DNA of 52,588 nucleotides from Trebonia sp036276115 (GCA_036276115.1 DATBEM010000216.1:1-52588); one strand, 5' to 3'; counted from the first letter of the stretch, positions 24,090 through 33,148 are shown. Numbers and translations are program-made. The notes: generated by a model from the letters alone, not told the origin.

Positions 24090-25321
24090 TCGTCGCCGTC
24101 ATCCCGGCCCACAACGAGTCCGAGTGGATCGAGAAGGTCGTCGCCAACCTGGCCGACCAGACCTGCCCGCCCGACCGGATCATCGTGATGTCCGACAACA
24201 GCACCGACGACACGGTCGGGCTCGCGCGGCGGGCCGGCGCCGAGGTGTGGGAGAGCGAGGGCAACACCCGCAAGAAGGCGGGCGCCCTCAACCAGGCCCT
24301 TGACCGGATCCTGGGCGAGCTGCACGACCTGGACTACGTCTTCATCCAGGACGCGGACACGATGCCGGCCCCGCGCTGGCTCGAGGTCGCGGGCGAGTGG
24401 GCGCAGGAGCACCCGGGCGCGATCATCAGCGGCCGCTACGCCAGCCCCCCGACCGGCAAGTCGCTGCTGCGGATCGTCCAGGAGAATGAGTTCGCCCGCG
24501 ACGGCCGGGCCATCAACCGGCGCGGCAACAAGACCCGGATCGTGGTCGGGACCTCGGCCCTGCTCCCGGTGTCCACGCTGCGGGCCATCATCCGCGCCCG
24601 GCTGGAGGGGAAGCTGCCCGGCCCGCGCGTTGGCCAGGTCTACAGCACCGCGTCGATCACCGAGGACTACGAGCTGACGCTGGCGCTCAAGACCCTGGGC
24701 ATCGAGACCCTGTCCCCGGCCGAGTGCGACGCGGTCACCGATGTCATGCCGACCCTGCCCGAGCTGTGGAACCAGCGGATCCGCTGGCAGCGGGGCGCGT
24801 TCACCGACCTGCGGACCTACGGGCTGACGAAGGTGACCCGCTGGTACTACGCGGCCCAGGCGATGTGGGGCTTCGGGATGCTGACGGTCGTCCTCATCGT
24901 CGCCCAGATTGCCCTCGTTGTCGGCCTGACTGGCCACTTCTCCCCGTCGCCGATCTGGCTGGGAACCTTGCCGCTGTTCGTCGCGCATCGCATCATCTCG
25001 GTGCAACGCACGGGTGCGAAGGGAATGCTAGTCGCTGCCACTCTGATCCCAGAGACCGCATACGACTTCTTCCGCTACGGCGTTTACCTGACGTGCGCGT
25101 GGCGGGCCCTGGTCGGGAAGGAGACACGATGGTTAGGCGCCGCCAGGCGAAGCACGGAGGCGAGCACGGTCGTGAAAACGACCCGAAGCAGCCCCGCAGG
25201 CGATTGCGACAGACCCGCCGCCGGATCCTCATCGAGGCCGGCGTCGGCGTCGTGCTGGGGGGGATTGCCTTCGCGGCCATCTGGAGCACGACCCGGACTT
25301 TCCTCCCGAAGTCGGACATAA
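24086..25321 (+). CDS. Processive family 2 glycosyltransferase (polysaccharide synthase)
   Basis: 411 aa. GT2 catalytic domain: VAVIPAHNESEWIEKV start, DNSTDDT, the DxD metal motif in IQDADTMP (about 88-95), the ED motif in ITEDYELTL and QxxRW in QRIRWQRG (about 229-236). Two or three membrane helices follow (about 255-320). The QxxRW motif marks processive synthases such as those for cellulose, chitin, hyaluronan and poly-GlcNAc. The deacetylase gene behind it makes an N-acetylated amino-sugar polymer likely. The last 64 codons overlap the deacetylase gene out of frame and read as low-complexity Ser/Arg/Ala; the ancestral stop was probably at the overlapping ATG (TGA changed to TGG). Confidence 0.88.
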   Translation: MIVAVIPAHNESEWIEKVVANLADQTCPPDRIIVMSDNSTDDTVGLARRAGAEVWESEGNTRKKAGALNQALDRILGELHDLDYVFIQDADTMPAPRWLEVAGEWAQEHPGAIISGRYASPPTGKSLLRIVQENEFARDGRAINRRGNKTRIVVGTSALLPVSTLRAIIRARLEGKLPGPRVGQVYSTASITEDYELTLALKTLGIETLSPAECDAVTDVMPTLPELWNQRIRWQRGAFTDLRTYGLTKVTRWYYAAQAMWGFGMLTVVLIVAQIALVVGLTGHFSPSPIWLGTLPLFVAHRIISVQRTGAKGMLVAATLIPETAYDFFRYGVYLTCAWRALVGKETRWLGAARRSTEASTVVKTTRSSPAGDCDRPAAGSSSRPASASCWGGLPSRPSGARPGLSSRSRT

Positions 25322-26280
25322 ATCCGTCGATCCCCCTGGTCAACGCCATCGGGGTACGCCCGGCCGCCAACGCCGGCCCGGCCCAGGACACGCCAGCGGC
25401 GAAGGTCGGGGCGATCCCAGTCCTGTCCTGGCACCAGATCGACAACGGCTGCGCGCCGACCGCCGCCCAGTGCACCAACCCCGGCACGCAGGCCGACAGC
25501 GTGTCCCAGAAGCAGTTCTACGACCAGCTGAACTGGCTGTCCACCCGCGGGTACCACAGCATCACGGCGGATCAGTACGTCAAGTGGGCGACCGGGCAGC
25601 AGGTCATGCTCCCGTCCAAGCCGGTGCTGCTCACGGTGGACGACGGCATCGTCAACTTCTACGCCGGCGGCACCCCCGTCCTGCAGCACTTCGGCTACAC
25701 GATGGTCTCGATGGTCGTCTCCGGCTTCGCCCAGGGCGCCCAGGACGGGGCCAAGGACAACGTGGGCTGGGACGCCACCTGGACCCAGCTCACCAACCTG
25801 CCCGCCAGGACGTGGGAGTTCGCCTTCCACGCCGGGCCGCAGGGGCACGTCATCTCGACCAATCCCAAGTACAAGGACTGCGCGTACTTCTACCCGTGCC
25901 AGCGCCCGGGCGAGCCGACGGCGGCCTACCACGCCCGGGTGACGGGCGACATCAACACGGGCCTGGCGGCCGAGAACGACCACCTCGGGGACCGGTTCGA
26001 CGACCAGATGTGGGCGGTCCCGTTCAACGACCTCGGCCAGGACCCGTCCCAGCCGACGTCGGGCACGGCCAATGCCAACTGGGCGGCCCAGATGGCGGAC
26101 AAGAAGTTCAAGGTCGTGTTCGTCGACGCCCAGACCACTACCGAAAACCAGCACTACCGCTATGAGGTGCACGGCAAGGACACCCTCGGCTACTTCGCCC
26201 AGCAAGTGCAGCGCTCTGACCTGTTCGTCCGGAACCCCGAGGCCGCGACGGCCAACGCGCCCGCCGGCGGGGTCGGCTGA
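25129..26280 (+). CDS. Membrane-anchored polysaccharide deacetylase
   Basis: 383 aa from ATG 25129, behind GGAAGGAG at good spacing. Basic N-terminus plus one hydrophobic helix (about 27-46) anchors it outside the membrane. CE4-like fold: WHQIDNGC, metal/catalytic motif TVDDG (canonical TFDDG), and the motif 2 region WEFAFHAGPQGH (His-x5-His; canonical H-x3-H). Long insertions hold four or more Cys. Likely removes acetyl groups from the polymer made by the upstream synthase, as PgaB does for poly-GlcNAc. It is co-translated with the next gene (TGATG overlap). Spacing differences in motif 2 leave activity to be confirmed. Confidence 0.82.
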   Translation: MVRRRQAKHGGEHGRENDPKQPRRRLRQTRRRILIEAGVGVVLGGIAFAAIWSTTRTFLPKSDINPSIPLVNAIGVRPAANAGPAQDTPAAKVGAIPVLSWHQIDNGCAPTAAQCTNPGTQADSVSQKQFYDQLNWLSTRGYHSITADQYVKWATGQQVMLPSKPVLLTVDDGIVNFYAGGTPVLQHFGYTMVSMVVSGFAQGAQDGAKDNVGWDATWTQLTNLPARTWEFAFHAGPQGHVISTNPKYKDCAYFYPCQRPGEPTAAYHARVTGDINTGLAAENDHLGDRFDDQMWAVPFNDLGQDPSQPTSGTANANWAAQMADKKFKVVFVDAQTTTENQHYRYEVHGKDTLGYFAQQVQRSDLFVRNPEAATANAPAGGVG

Positions 26281-27365
26281 TGCGCGCCCGCCCCCGGCCG
26301 CGGGCGGGACGGGCGGTCCTCGGGGCCACCGCGCTGCTGGCGTCCGGCGCCCTCGCGGCCGGCTGCGCCGCCACCAGCGCCAGCTCGTCCCCGGCGGGGG
26401 CCGCGCCCCGGCCGTCCACCGCCCCCGCCACCAAGCCGCCCGCCACCAAGCCGCCTGCCACCAAGCCCGCGGGGAGCACCCGGGCCGGCGGCGCGGTGCC
26501 GCTCGGGGTGTGGGAGCCATCCTCGGCCACGACGTGGTCCGGCATCGCCGCCTTCGGCCAGCAGGCGGGCCAGCCGGTCCGCTACGCGCTGACGTTCCTC
26601 AAGCAGGGCGACCCGTTCCCGCAGCGCCTGGGGCAGGAGGCGGCCGCGAACCACGCCGAGCTCATCGTGCAGCTGGAGCCATCGGCGAAGATGGCCCGGG
26701 TGGTGGCCGGCGGCGACGACGCGTACCTGGACGAGCTGGCGGCGCAGGTGCACGCCTACGGCCACCCGGTGATCATCAGCTGGGCGGCCGAGGCCAACGG
26801 CAACTGGTACTCCTGGGGCTTCACCAAGACCCCGCCGGCCGAGTACCGGGCCGCCTGGGCCCACGTGATGGCCCGGTTCCGCGCCGCCGGCGACGGCAAC
26901 GTCACCTGGATGGCCACGATTAACCGGACGTATGAGGGAGCCGGGCCCACGAGTGACTACATCATCCCAGGGGTAGACATGTACGGCGTCGACGCCTATT
27001 ATTCTTACCCTGGCGACACGTTCGCGCGAGTCTTCGGCACGACCCTCGCGCAGATCCGGTCAGCGCTGAAGAAGGCAGAGCCAACGGAGGCCGGGCCGAC
27101 GAAGGCCGGGACCGATAAGCCCATCCTGGTCTCCGAGACTGGCATCGGCCCGGTCGCCGGCCAGGCTAAGTCCATTCCCGGACTTGTTCGGGGAGTGGTC
27201 AGTAATGGGCTGGCCGGAGTGGTTTACTTCAATCAGAGCCAAAATCAGGGCGTCTATCACCAGAACTGGACGCTGGCCACGGCCGGGATGAGCGCCTTGC
27301 GGGCAAGCCTTCAGGCTGCCCGCTCGCCAGCATCGTTAGAGAAGCGCCGCAGAGGCCACCGTTAG
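26280..27365 (+). CDS. GH26-like glycoside hydrolase lipoprotein
   Basis: 361 aa. Signal peptide with lipobox LAAGC (about residues 25-29), then a TKPPATKPPATKP linker. The catalytic part resembles GH26/beta-mannanase-like folds: VPLGVWEPS near the start, ISWAAEANGNWYSWGF (about 162-177; acid/base Glu) and KPILVSETGIGP (about 281-292; nucleophile Glu). The usual HEMNG reads AEANG, so the substrate-contacting His is missing. Its place at the end of the synthase-deacetylase operon suggests trimming or release of the polymer on the cell surface. The last residues are Arg/Lys-rich. A hairpin follows at 27380. Confidence 0.75.
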   Translation: MRARPRPRAGRAVLGATALLASGALAAGCAATSASSSPAGAAPRPSTAPATKPPATKPPATKPAGSTRAGGAVPLGVWEPSSATTWSGIAAFGQQAGQPVRYALTFLKQGDPFPQRLGQEAAANHAELIVQLEPSAKMARVVAGGDDAYLDELAAQVHAYGHPVIISWAAEANGNWYSWGFTKTPPAEYRAAWAHVMARFRAAGDGNVTWMATINRTYEGAGPTSDYIIPGVDMYGVDAYYSYPGDTFARVFGTTLAQIRSALKKAEPTEAGPTKAGTDKPILVSETGIGPVAGQAKSIPGLVRGVVSNGLAGVVYFNQSQNQGVYHQNWTLATAGMSALRASLQAARSPASLEKRRRGHR

Positions 27366-27379
27366 CACACGGCGAGTAA

Positions 27380-27397
27380 CCGGCATTGGAATGCCGG
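27380..27397 (+). terminator. Hairpin after the polysaccharide operon
   Basis: CCGGCATT-GG-AATGCCGG, a perfect inverted repeat (7-8 bp stem), 15 nt after the GH26-like gene stop. No T run follows; probable weak or factor-dependent terminator. Confidence 0.5.
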
Positions 27398-27575
27398 GCA
27401 ACGCAAAAGTTCCAAATGGCCCATAGCCAAGTGCCTGTCCTCCTGTTAACGTTCGCTCTTGTATGTCGCTGCCTAGACGCGGGGTCATGGGGCGGCCTGG
27501 TCCGTAATGCCCCGTGTCTGGCCGCGGCTTCACCTCTACATGAGCGGGTTACATCCCAGTGAGGCTAGGTAAGGC

Positions 27576-30500
27576 ATGCCCAAACGCATGACAAGACGCT
27601 TGCCACAGGCACTCGTCCGGCGCAAGACGTGGACGACGGCCGCGATCGCGGGTACCGCGCCGGCCCTGATCATCGGCCAGGCACTGCTGGCCGGGACCGC
27701 GTCGGCCGCGCCGGCGGCAGCGAACGCGCTGACCGCGCCGATGACCTCGGCCATGGCGGCGCAGCTCTCGACGAACGTGAACAAGCACGTCATCGTGATC
27801 TTCAAGAACCAGGTCGCGCAGCAGCACGTCGGCACCACCGCCGCCAGCAAGCGCGCCGCCGCCGTCCTCGCCGGCCAGAAGCCAGTGGTCAGCGAGCTCG
27901 GCCAGGTGCACGCCACCCACGTCAAGCAGTACGGGACGATCAACGCCCTGGCCGCGACGGTGTCCTCCGGCGAGGAGGCCCGCCTCAAGGCCAACTCGTC
28001 GGTCGCTGAGGTCATCCCGGACGTCACCATCCAGGCCAGCCTCGGGCTGCCGACCCCGGCCGCGGCCGCCGCCACGACCGCCAAGCCGGCCACCGCCGCC
28101 GTGGCCTCCCCGAACGTCATCCCCGGGGCCTGCTCCACCACGCCCCAGCTGGCCCCCGAGGGCCTGTCGCTGACGAATACCGCGTCGGACAACCCGAACC
28201 AGCCGACCGCCGCGTCGCTCGGCTTCACCGGCGCCGGCGTCAAGGTCGGCTGGATCGCCGACGGGATCGACCCGAACAACGTCAACTTCATCCGCCCGGA
28301 CGGCCACTCGGTGTTCTCCCCGGCCGTTGGCGGTGACTACCAGGACTTCACCGGCGAGGGGCCGACCGCGGTCACCGGCGGCGACGAGGCCTTCCTCGAC
28401 GCCAACGCGATCGCCGGCCAGGGCCTGGTCACCTATAACCTCAACGGGTACTCGGCCCAGTCCTACCCGACCGCCTGCAACGTCCGGATCCAGGGCACCG
28501 CGCCGGGCGCGAGCCTGGTCGGCCTCAACGTGTTCGTTGAGGACTCCAGCGGCATCGCCACCACTGAGTCGAACTTCCTCCAGGCGATCAACTACGCGGT
28601 CCAGACCGACCACGTGAACGTCCTCAACGAGTCGTTCGGCAACAACGGGTTCCCCGACGTGACCTCCCTGGACGCGACCAAGGAGTTCAACGACGCGGCG
28701 GTCGCGGCGGGCGTTACGGTCGTGGTCTCCAGCGGCGACGCCGGCTACACGAACACGATCGGCTCCCCGGCCACCGACCCGAACGTCGTCGCGGTTGGCG
28801 CGAGCACCCAGGACCAGTTCTACGTGCAGTCCAACTACGCGCTGTCCCGGGACTTCGCCACCACCGGCTGGCTGAGCGACAACATCAGCAGCCTGAGCTC
28901 CAGCGGCTTCGACGAGGCCGGCGGCACCATCAGCCTGGTCGCGCCGGGCGACATCAGCGTGGCGTCCTGCACCCCGGACCCGAGCAAGTACACCGCCTGC
29001 GTGAACTTCCCGGGCACCGCGACCTCTGACATCGAGGAGAGCGGCGGCACCTCCGAGTCCTCGCCGTTCGTCGCCGGCGTCGCGGCCGACGTCATCCAGG
29101 CCTACCGCAAGGGCCACGGCGGCGCGAACCCGACTCCGGCCCTGGTCAAGCAGATCCTGACGAACACTGCCACCGACCTTGGCTTCACCGGCTCCGAGCA
29201 GGGCTCCGGCCTCGTCAACGCCTACAAGGCGGTTGAGCTGGCCGAGTCGATCAAGACCGCCGACGGCACCCCCGCCCCGGTTGGCTCCACGATCACGACC
29301 TCGGTCAACGCCATCTCCACGGTGGCCGCGCCCGGCACCTACACGACCACCCCGGTCACCGTCACCAACACCGGCGCCAAGCCGCAGACGGTGAACCTCG
29401 CCGGCCGTAGCATCGGCCCCGACGAGAACGTCCAGGTCGGCACCGTCAACCTGACCGACGGCACCAGCCCGTCCGTCCCTAACTGGGCGAACGTCCCGAC
29501 CAACTACAGCACCTTCACCTTCCAGGTGAAGCCCGGCCAGCAGCGGCTCGACGCCCAGCTCATCTACCAGGCCCCCAACACCGCCCTCAACGCCCGCGTG
29601 CGCATGGACCTGATCGACCCGACCGGCAAGTTCGCCGCCCACTCGCTCCCGCAGGGCACCGGCAACTTCGGTGACGTCGACGTCCGCTACCCGGCCGCGG
29701 GCACGTGGACCGGCGTGATCTACAGCATCACGGCGGCCCGCGGCGGCACCAACGGCACCGTCACCTGGAAGGTCGCGACCGAGAAGTCGCAGTGGTTCGG
29801 CTCCGTCATCCCGTCAGAGATCACCCTGCAGCCGGGGCAGAGCAAGACCGTCCAGGTCAGCGAGACCAACCCGAACAAGCCGGGTGACGCCAGCGGCTCG
29901 ATCGTCCTCGACGCCAGCGGCTCGCCGGACGCCACCTCGATCCCGGTTACCCTGCGCAGCGAGATCGACCCGTCCAGCGGCGGCTCGTTCCAGGGCACGC
30001 TCACCGGCGGCAACGGCCGCGGCGCGTACGGCGCGGACAACTACTTCGAGTTCAAGGTGCCCAGCGGCACCAGCAGCATCGCGGCGACGCTGTCGCTCGC
30101 GAACGACCCGCAGAACGCGGTCGGCCTCTACCTCGTCTCGCCCGATGGCAGCACCCTCGGCTACGGCGAGAACCAGGACCCGGAGACCGGCAACATCGGC
30201 ACCGGCGCTTCCGCCTACACCCTCAACCCCGAGCCCGGCACCTGGACGCTGATCGCGGACTTCGCTGAGCCGGTCGCGGGCAACGAGTTCACCGACGCCT
30301 TCAGCGGCAAGGTGAAGTTCAACGTCACCTCGGCCAAGGCCAAGGGGCTGCCCGACAGCGCCAGCAAGAAGCTGGCGGCCGGCCAGGCCGTGACCGTCCC
30401 GGTGACGATCACCAACAAGGGCGTGTCGACGGAGGACTTCTTCATCGACCCGCGCCTTGACTCCACCACCTCGATCGCCCTCCCCACGCTGTCGACCGAC

Positions 30501-31082
30501 ACCGTCAGCCTCCCGGCGATGAGCGAGCCGGAGTGGATCGTCCCGACCGAGACGTCGGCCATCTCCATCGCGCAGACCTCCAGCCTGCCGGCGATGTTCG
30601 ACTACGGCGTCTTCCCGGGTGACCCCGACCTCGCCAGCAGCGGCCCGCAGGGCCAGCTGTGCTCCACCTCGGAGACGGCGAACTACGCCCCGGCGGGCGG
30701 CTCGGTCACGGCAGGCGGCTGGTTCGCCCTGCCGAGCGAGTGCGGCCCGTACCCCGCCGCCGCCCCGGCGGGCACGGCCACCGACACGGCGACCGTGACG
30801 ACCAAGGCGTTCGACCCGGCCGTCGTGGCCGAGGACTCGAGCGGCGCGGCCGTCACCGACCTGTGGAAGTCGGTCACTGATGGCTCGTTCAACTTCGGGT
30901 TCATCACCATCCCGGCAGGCGCGTCGGTCACGGTCAACGTGGTCATCACCCCGTCGGCGGCCACTGGCTCGGTCGTCAAGGGCAACCTCTACGTCGACAC
31001 TGTCACCGGCGCGGTCCCGCCGTACGCGCAGATCGGCGGCGACGAGGTCCAGGCCCTGCCCTACGAGTACACGGTCGGCTAG
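27576..31082 (+). CDS. Large secreted S8-like serine protease
   Basis: 1168 aa. Signal peptide (about 1-45, cut near TASAAPAA), I9-type propeptide, then a subtilisin-like domain: Asp in VGWIADGIDPN (about 226-232), oxyanion Asn in NVLNESFGNNG (about 348-358) and Ser in GGTSESSPFVAG (about 490-501). The usual HGTH segment is absent; GGDEAFLDANAIAGQG (about 268-283) sits there, so the catalytic His is not where expected. The remaining 650 residues form several beta-sandwich domains of the kind that end secreted proteases. No sorting signal or membrane anchor. Start MPKRMTRR at 27576. Followed by a strong terminator, so monocistronic. Confidence 0.85.
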   Translation: MPKRMTRRLPQALVRRKTWTTAAIAGTAPALIIGQALLAGTASAAPAAANALTAPMTSAMAAQLSTNVNKHVIVIFKNQVAQQHVGTTAASKRAAAVLAGQKPVVSELGQVHATHVKQYGTINALAATVSSGEEARLKANSSVAEVIPDVTIQASLGLPTPAAAAATTAKPATAAVASPNVIPGACSTTPQLAPEGLSLTNTASDNPNQPTAASLGFTGAGVKVGWIADGIDPNNVNFIRPDGHSVFSPAVGGDYQDFTGEGPTAVTGGDEAFLDANAIAGQGLVTYNLNGYSAQSYPTACNVRIQGTAPGASLVGLNVFVEDSSGIATTESNFLQAINYAVQTDHVNVLNESFGNNGFPDVTSLDATKEFNDAAVAAGVTVVVSSGDAGYTNTIGSPATDPNVVAVGASTQDQFYVQSNYALSRDFATTGWLSDNISSLSSSGFDEAGGTISLVAPGDISVASCTPDPSKYTACVNFPGTATSDIEESGGTSESSPFVAGVAADVIQAYRKGHGGANPTPALVKQILTNTATDLGFTGSEQGSGLVNAYKAVELAESIKTADGTPAPVGSTITTSVNAISTVAAPGTYTTTPVTVTNTGAKPQTVNLAGRSIGPDENVQVGTVNLTDGTSPSVPNWANVPTNYSTFTFQVKPGQQRLDAQLIYQAPNTALNARVRMDLIDPTGKFAAHSLPQGTGNFGDVDVRYPAAGTWTGVIYSITAARGGTNGTVTWKVATEKSQWFGSVIPSEITLQPGQSKTVQVSETNPNKPGDASGSIVLDASGSPDATSIPVTLRSEIDPSSGGSFQGTLTGGNGRGAYGADNYFEFKVPSGTSSIAATLSLANDPQNAVGLYLVSPDGSTLGYGENQDPETGNIGTGASAYTLNPEPGTWTLIADFAEPVAGNEFTDAFSGKVKFNVTSAKAKGLPDSASKKLAAGQAVTVPVTITNKGVSTEDFFIDPRLDSTTSIALPTLSTDTVSLPAMSEPEWIVPTETSAISIAQTSSLPAMFDYGVFPGDPDLASSGPQGQLCSTSETANYAPAGGSVTAGGWFALPSECGPYPAAAPAGTATDTATVTTKAFDPAVVAEDSSGAAVTDLWKSVTDGSFNFGFITIPAGASVTVNVVITPSAATGSVVKGNLYVDTVTGAVPPYAQIGGDEVQALPYEYTVG

Positions 31083-31102
31083 CCGGCCTTAGCCACTACC
31101 GG

Positions 31103-31143
31103 CCGCGGGCCGTCCCCTCCGGGGGGCGGCCCGCGGTCTTTTT
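31103..31143 (+). terminator. Rho-independent terminator of the protease gene
   Basis: CCGCGGGCCG pairs with CGGCCCGCGG around a CCCC/GGGG-extended loop, and TCTTTTT follows directly. The strongest intrinsic terminator seen in the window. Confidence 0.92.
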
Positions 31144-31218
31144 CGCCCGGGCGCCGCACAGTTCGCGGTCCGGCGTCGTCAGTACCGGGTATACGGCCAG
31201 ACGATGAGGAGGCACCAG

Positions 31219-31980
31219 ATGAAGATCGCGGTCGCGGGCGGGACGGGCGTGGCGGGACGGCACGCGGTGGCGGCGGTGACCGCCAGCGGGCACGAGGCGG
31301 TCGTCCTGGCCCGCTCCCGGGGGATCGACCTCGTGTCCGGGGACGGGCTGGCACAGGCGCTGGCCGGGGTGAGCGCGGTGATCGACGTCGCCAACATCTC
31401 GTCCCTGCGGGCCGGGCCGTCTTCGCGGTTCTTCGCGGCGGTAGCGCGCAACCTGATGAGCGCGGGCGAGCGGGCGGGCGCGGGCCACATCGTGGCCCTG
31501 TCGATCATCGGCATCGACCGGGTGCCGATCGGCTACTACCAGGGCAAGCTGCACCAGGAGGAGGTGCTGCGCGCCTCGCCGGTCCCGGTGACGGTGCTGC
31601 GGGCGGCGCAGTTCCACGAGTTCCCGGGCCAGCTCCTGGCCCAGGCGCGCGGGCCGGTCGCGATCGTGCCGCGCTTCGCGAGCCAGCCGGTCGCCGCCCG
31701 CGAGGTCGGGGCCGAGCTCGCCCGCCTCGCGGCCGCCCCTCCCCCGCACGAGCCGGGGGCGCACCGCGAGCTGGCCGGGCCGCGGGCGGAGAACGTGGCC
31801 GACCTCGTCCGGCAGGTGCTGCGCGCCCGCGGCGAGCGGCGGCGCGTCCTGGAGGTGACCCTGCCGGGCAAGGGCGGCAAGGCGATGGCGGGCGGCGGGG
31901 CGCTGCCCGGCGCCGGGGCCGCGCTCGGCACCCAGGCGTTCGCCGACTGGCTCCGCGAGCACCCCGACGGCACGTCTTGA
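31219..31980 (+). CDS. NAD(P)-binding Rossmann/NmrA-like protein
   Basis: 253 aa. Start MKIAVAGGTG at 31219 is set by GAGGAGG 6 nt upstream. The N-terminal GGTGVAG is the dinucleotide-binding loop of atypical short-chain dehydrogenases; the rest follows the NmrA/NAD(P)H-quinone-reductase pattern (VIDVANISS, ALSIIGIDR, YYQGKLHQEEVL, VTVLRAAQFHEF). There is no clear Tyr-x3-Lys pair beyond YYQGK, so it may be a redox sensor or oxidoreductase. Single gene between two secreted enzymes, with no obvious functional link to them. Confidence 0.8.
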   Translation: MKIAVAGGTGVAGRHAVAAVTASGHEAVVLARSRGIDLVSGDGLAQALAGVSAVIDVANISSLRAGPSSRFFAAVARNLMSAGERAGAGHIVALSIIGIDRVPIGYYQGKLHQEEVLRASPVPVTVLRAAQFHEFPGQLLAQARGPVAIVPRFASQPVAAREVGAELARLAAAPPPHEPGAHRELAGPRAENVADLVRQVLRARGERRRVLEVTLPGKGGKAMAGGGALPGAGAALGTQAFADWLREHPDGTS

Positions 31981-32017
31981 CGGCCCCGGGGCGAGCGGTC
32001 TAGTGTCCTGCTCAGAA

Positions 32018-32040
32018 CAATTAGGAAAGTTTCTTAATTG
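32018..32040. promoter_or_regulatory. 23-bp dyad operator upstream of the GH18 gene
   Basis: CAATTAGGAAA-G-TTTCTTAATTG, 11-bp arms with one mismatch, 37 nt before the start codon. The GAAAGTTTC core resembles the palindrome reported upstream of actinomycete chitosanase genes and bound by the ROK-family repressor CsnR (from memory). Suggests induction by an amino-sugar oligosaccharide. Confidence 0.6.
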
Positions 32041-32077
32041 TTTGTTTGTTCCTGGGGACTAGCAGAAGGATTCTCGC

Positions 32078-33148
32078 TTGAGACGCCTACTTTCCATCGC
32101 CCTCGTCACGCTGGCCGCCGCCGGCGCCACCACCACCGCCTTCGCGGGGGCCGCCAACGCCTCGCCCCTGCCGTTCGGCCATGGCGGGCTACCCGCGCAC
32201 GTCTACGCCCCCTACGTGGAGACCTGGGACAGCTCCCAGGGCACCGTCGCCCAGCTCTCGCGCGAGTCCGGCGCGAAGTACGTGACGCTGGCCTTCCTGG
32301 AGACCGAGGCCTCCGGCTCCTGCGACGCCTACTGGGACGGCTCGACGAGCACCCCGATCTCCGCCACCGCCGCCGGCAGCTTCGGGGCCGACATCGCGGC
32401 GATCCAGCGCGCGGGCGGGGACGCGATTCCCTCATTCGGCGGCTACACCGCTGACACCACCAACACCGAGCTGGCCGATAGCTGCACCAACGTTGACTCG
32501 ATCGCCAAGGTCTACGAGTCGCTGGTGACGACTTACCACATCTCCCGGATCGACCTCGACATCGAGGGCGACTCGGTTAACAACACCGCGGGCATCGAGC
32601 GCCGCAACCAGGCGATCGCGGAGGCCGAGAGCTGGGCGGCCAAGCGCCACCTGCCGCTGTCGTTCTCCTACACGCTGCCGACGTTCCCGACCGGCCTGCC
32701 GGCGGCCGAGCTCGCGGTCCTGCAGAACGCGGTCGCCGAGCACGCCAAGATCGCCGTCGTCAACCTCCTGACGTTCGACTACTACTACGGCACGACGCAG
32801 GACATGCTCGCCGACGCCGAGGGCGCCGCTACCGGGACCGAGGCGCAGCTCGCGGCCCTGTACCCGCATGAGCCGGCATCGGCCCTGTGGGGCATGGTCG
32901 GCATCACCGAGATGCCGGGCATCGACGACTTCGGGGCACCCGAGACGTTCTCGACGTCGCAGGCACTCCCGTTGCTCGGCTTCGCCGCCAGGCACGGCCT
33001 CGGGGAGCTGTCGGTCTGGGCGGTGAACCGCGACAACGGCACCTGCCCGGGCACCAAGGGCGCGAGCGACTGCTCCGGCGTGACCCAGCCGTCGTGGTTC
33101 TTCGACCACGTCTTCGAGCCGTTCAGCTACCTGCCCGCGCGCTGGTAG
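32078..33148 (+). CDS. Secreted GH18 chitinase-like protein
   Basis: 356 aa. TTG start at 32078 behind AAGGA. Signal peptide about 1-28 (cut near ANASP). The catalytic domain is GH18-like: the IDLDIEG motif (about 166-172) supplies the DxDxE acid/base Glu, with SFGGYT earlier (about 117-122) and LTFDYYYG (about 231-238) as the substrate-assisting region. Proteins of this compact type, without carbohydrate-binding modules, include chitinases of the ChiC/D-like group and endo-N-acetylglucosaminidase relatives. Two Cys pairs may form disulfides. The GAAAGTTTC dyad upstream supports amino-sugar control. Single-gene unit with a hairpin after it. Confidence 0.85.
   Translation: MRRLLSIALVTLAAAGATTTAFAGAANASPLPFGHGGLPAHVYAPYVETWDSSQGTVAQLSRESGAKYVTLAFLETEASGSCDAYWDGSTSTPISATAAGSFGADIAAIQRAGGDAIPSFGGYTADTTNTELADSCTNVDSIAKVYESLVTTYHISRIDLDIEGDSVNNTAGIERRNQAIAEAESWAAKRHLPLSFSYTLPTFPTGLPAAELAVLQNAVAEHAKIAVVNLLTFDYYYGTTQDMLADAEGAATGTEAQLAALYPHEPASALWGMVGITEMPGIDDFGAPETFSTSQALPLLGFAARHGLGELSVWAVNRDNGTCPGTKGASDCSGVTQPSWFFDHVFEPFSYLPARW

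Noticed and set aside
27549..29642. 697-codon minus-strand frame under the protease gene
   Set aside because: Gly/Val/Asp/Arg-rich antisense shadow; the protease frame has a signal peptide and catalytic motifs.
31994..32010. DasR-responsive element upstream of the GH18 gene
   Set aside because: GGTCTAG matches one half of the site, but the other half does not.
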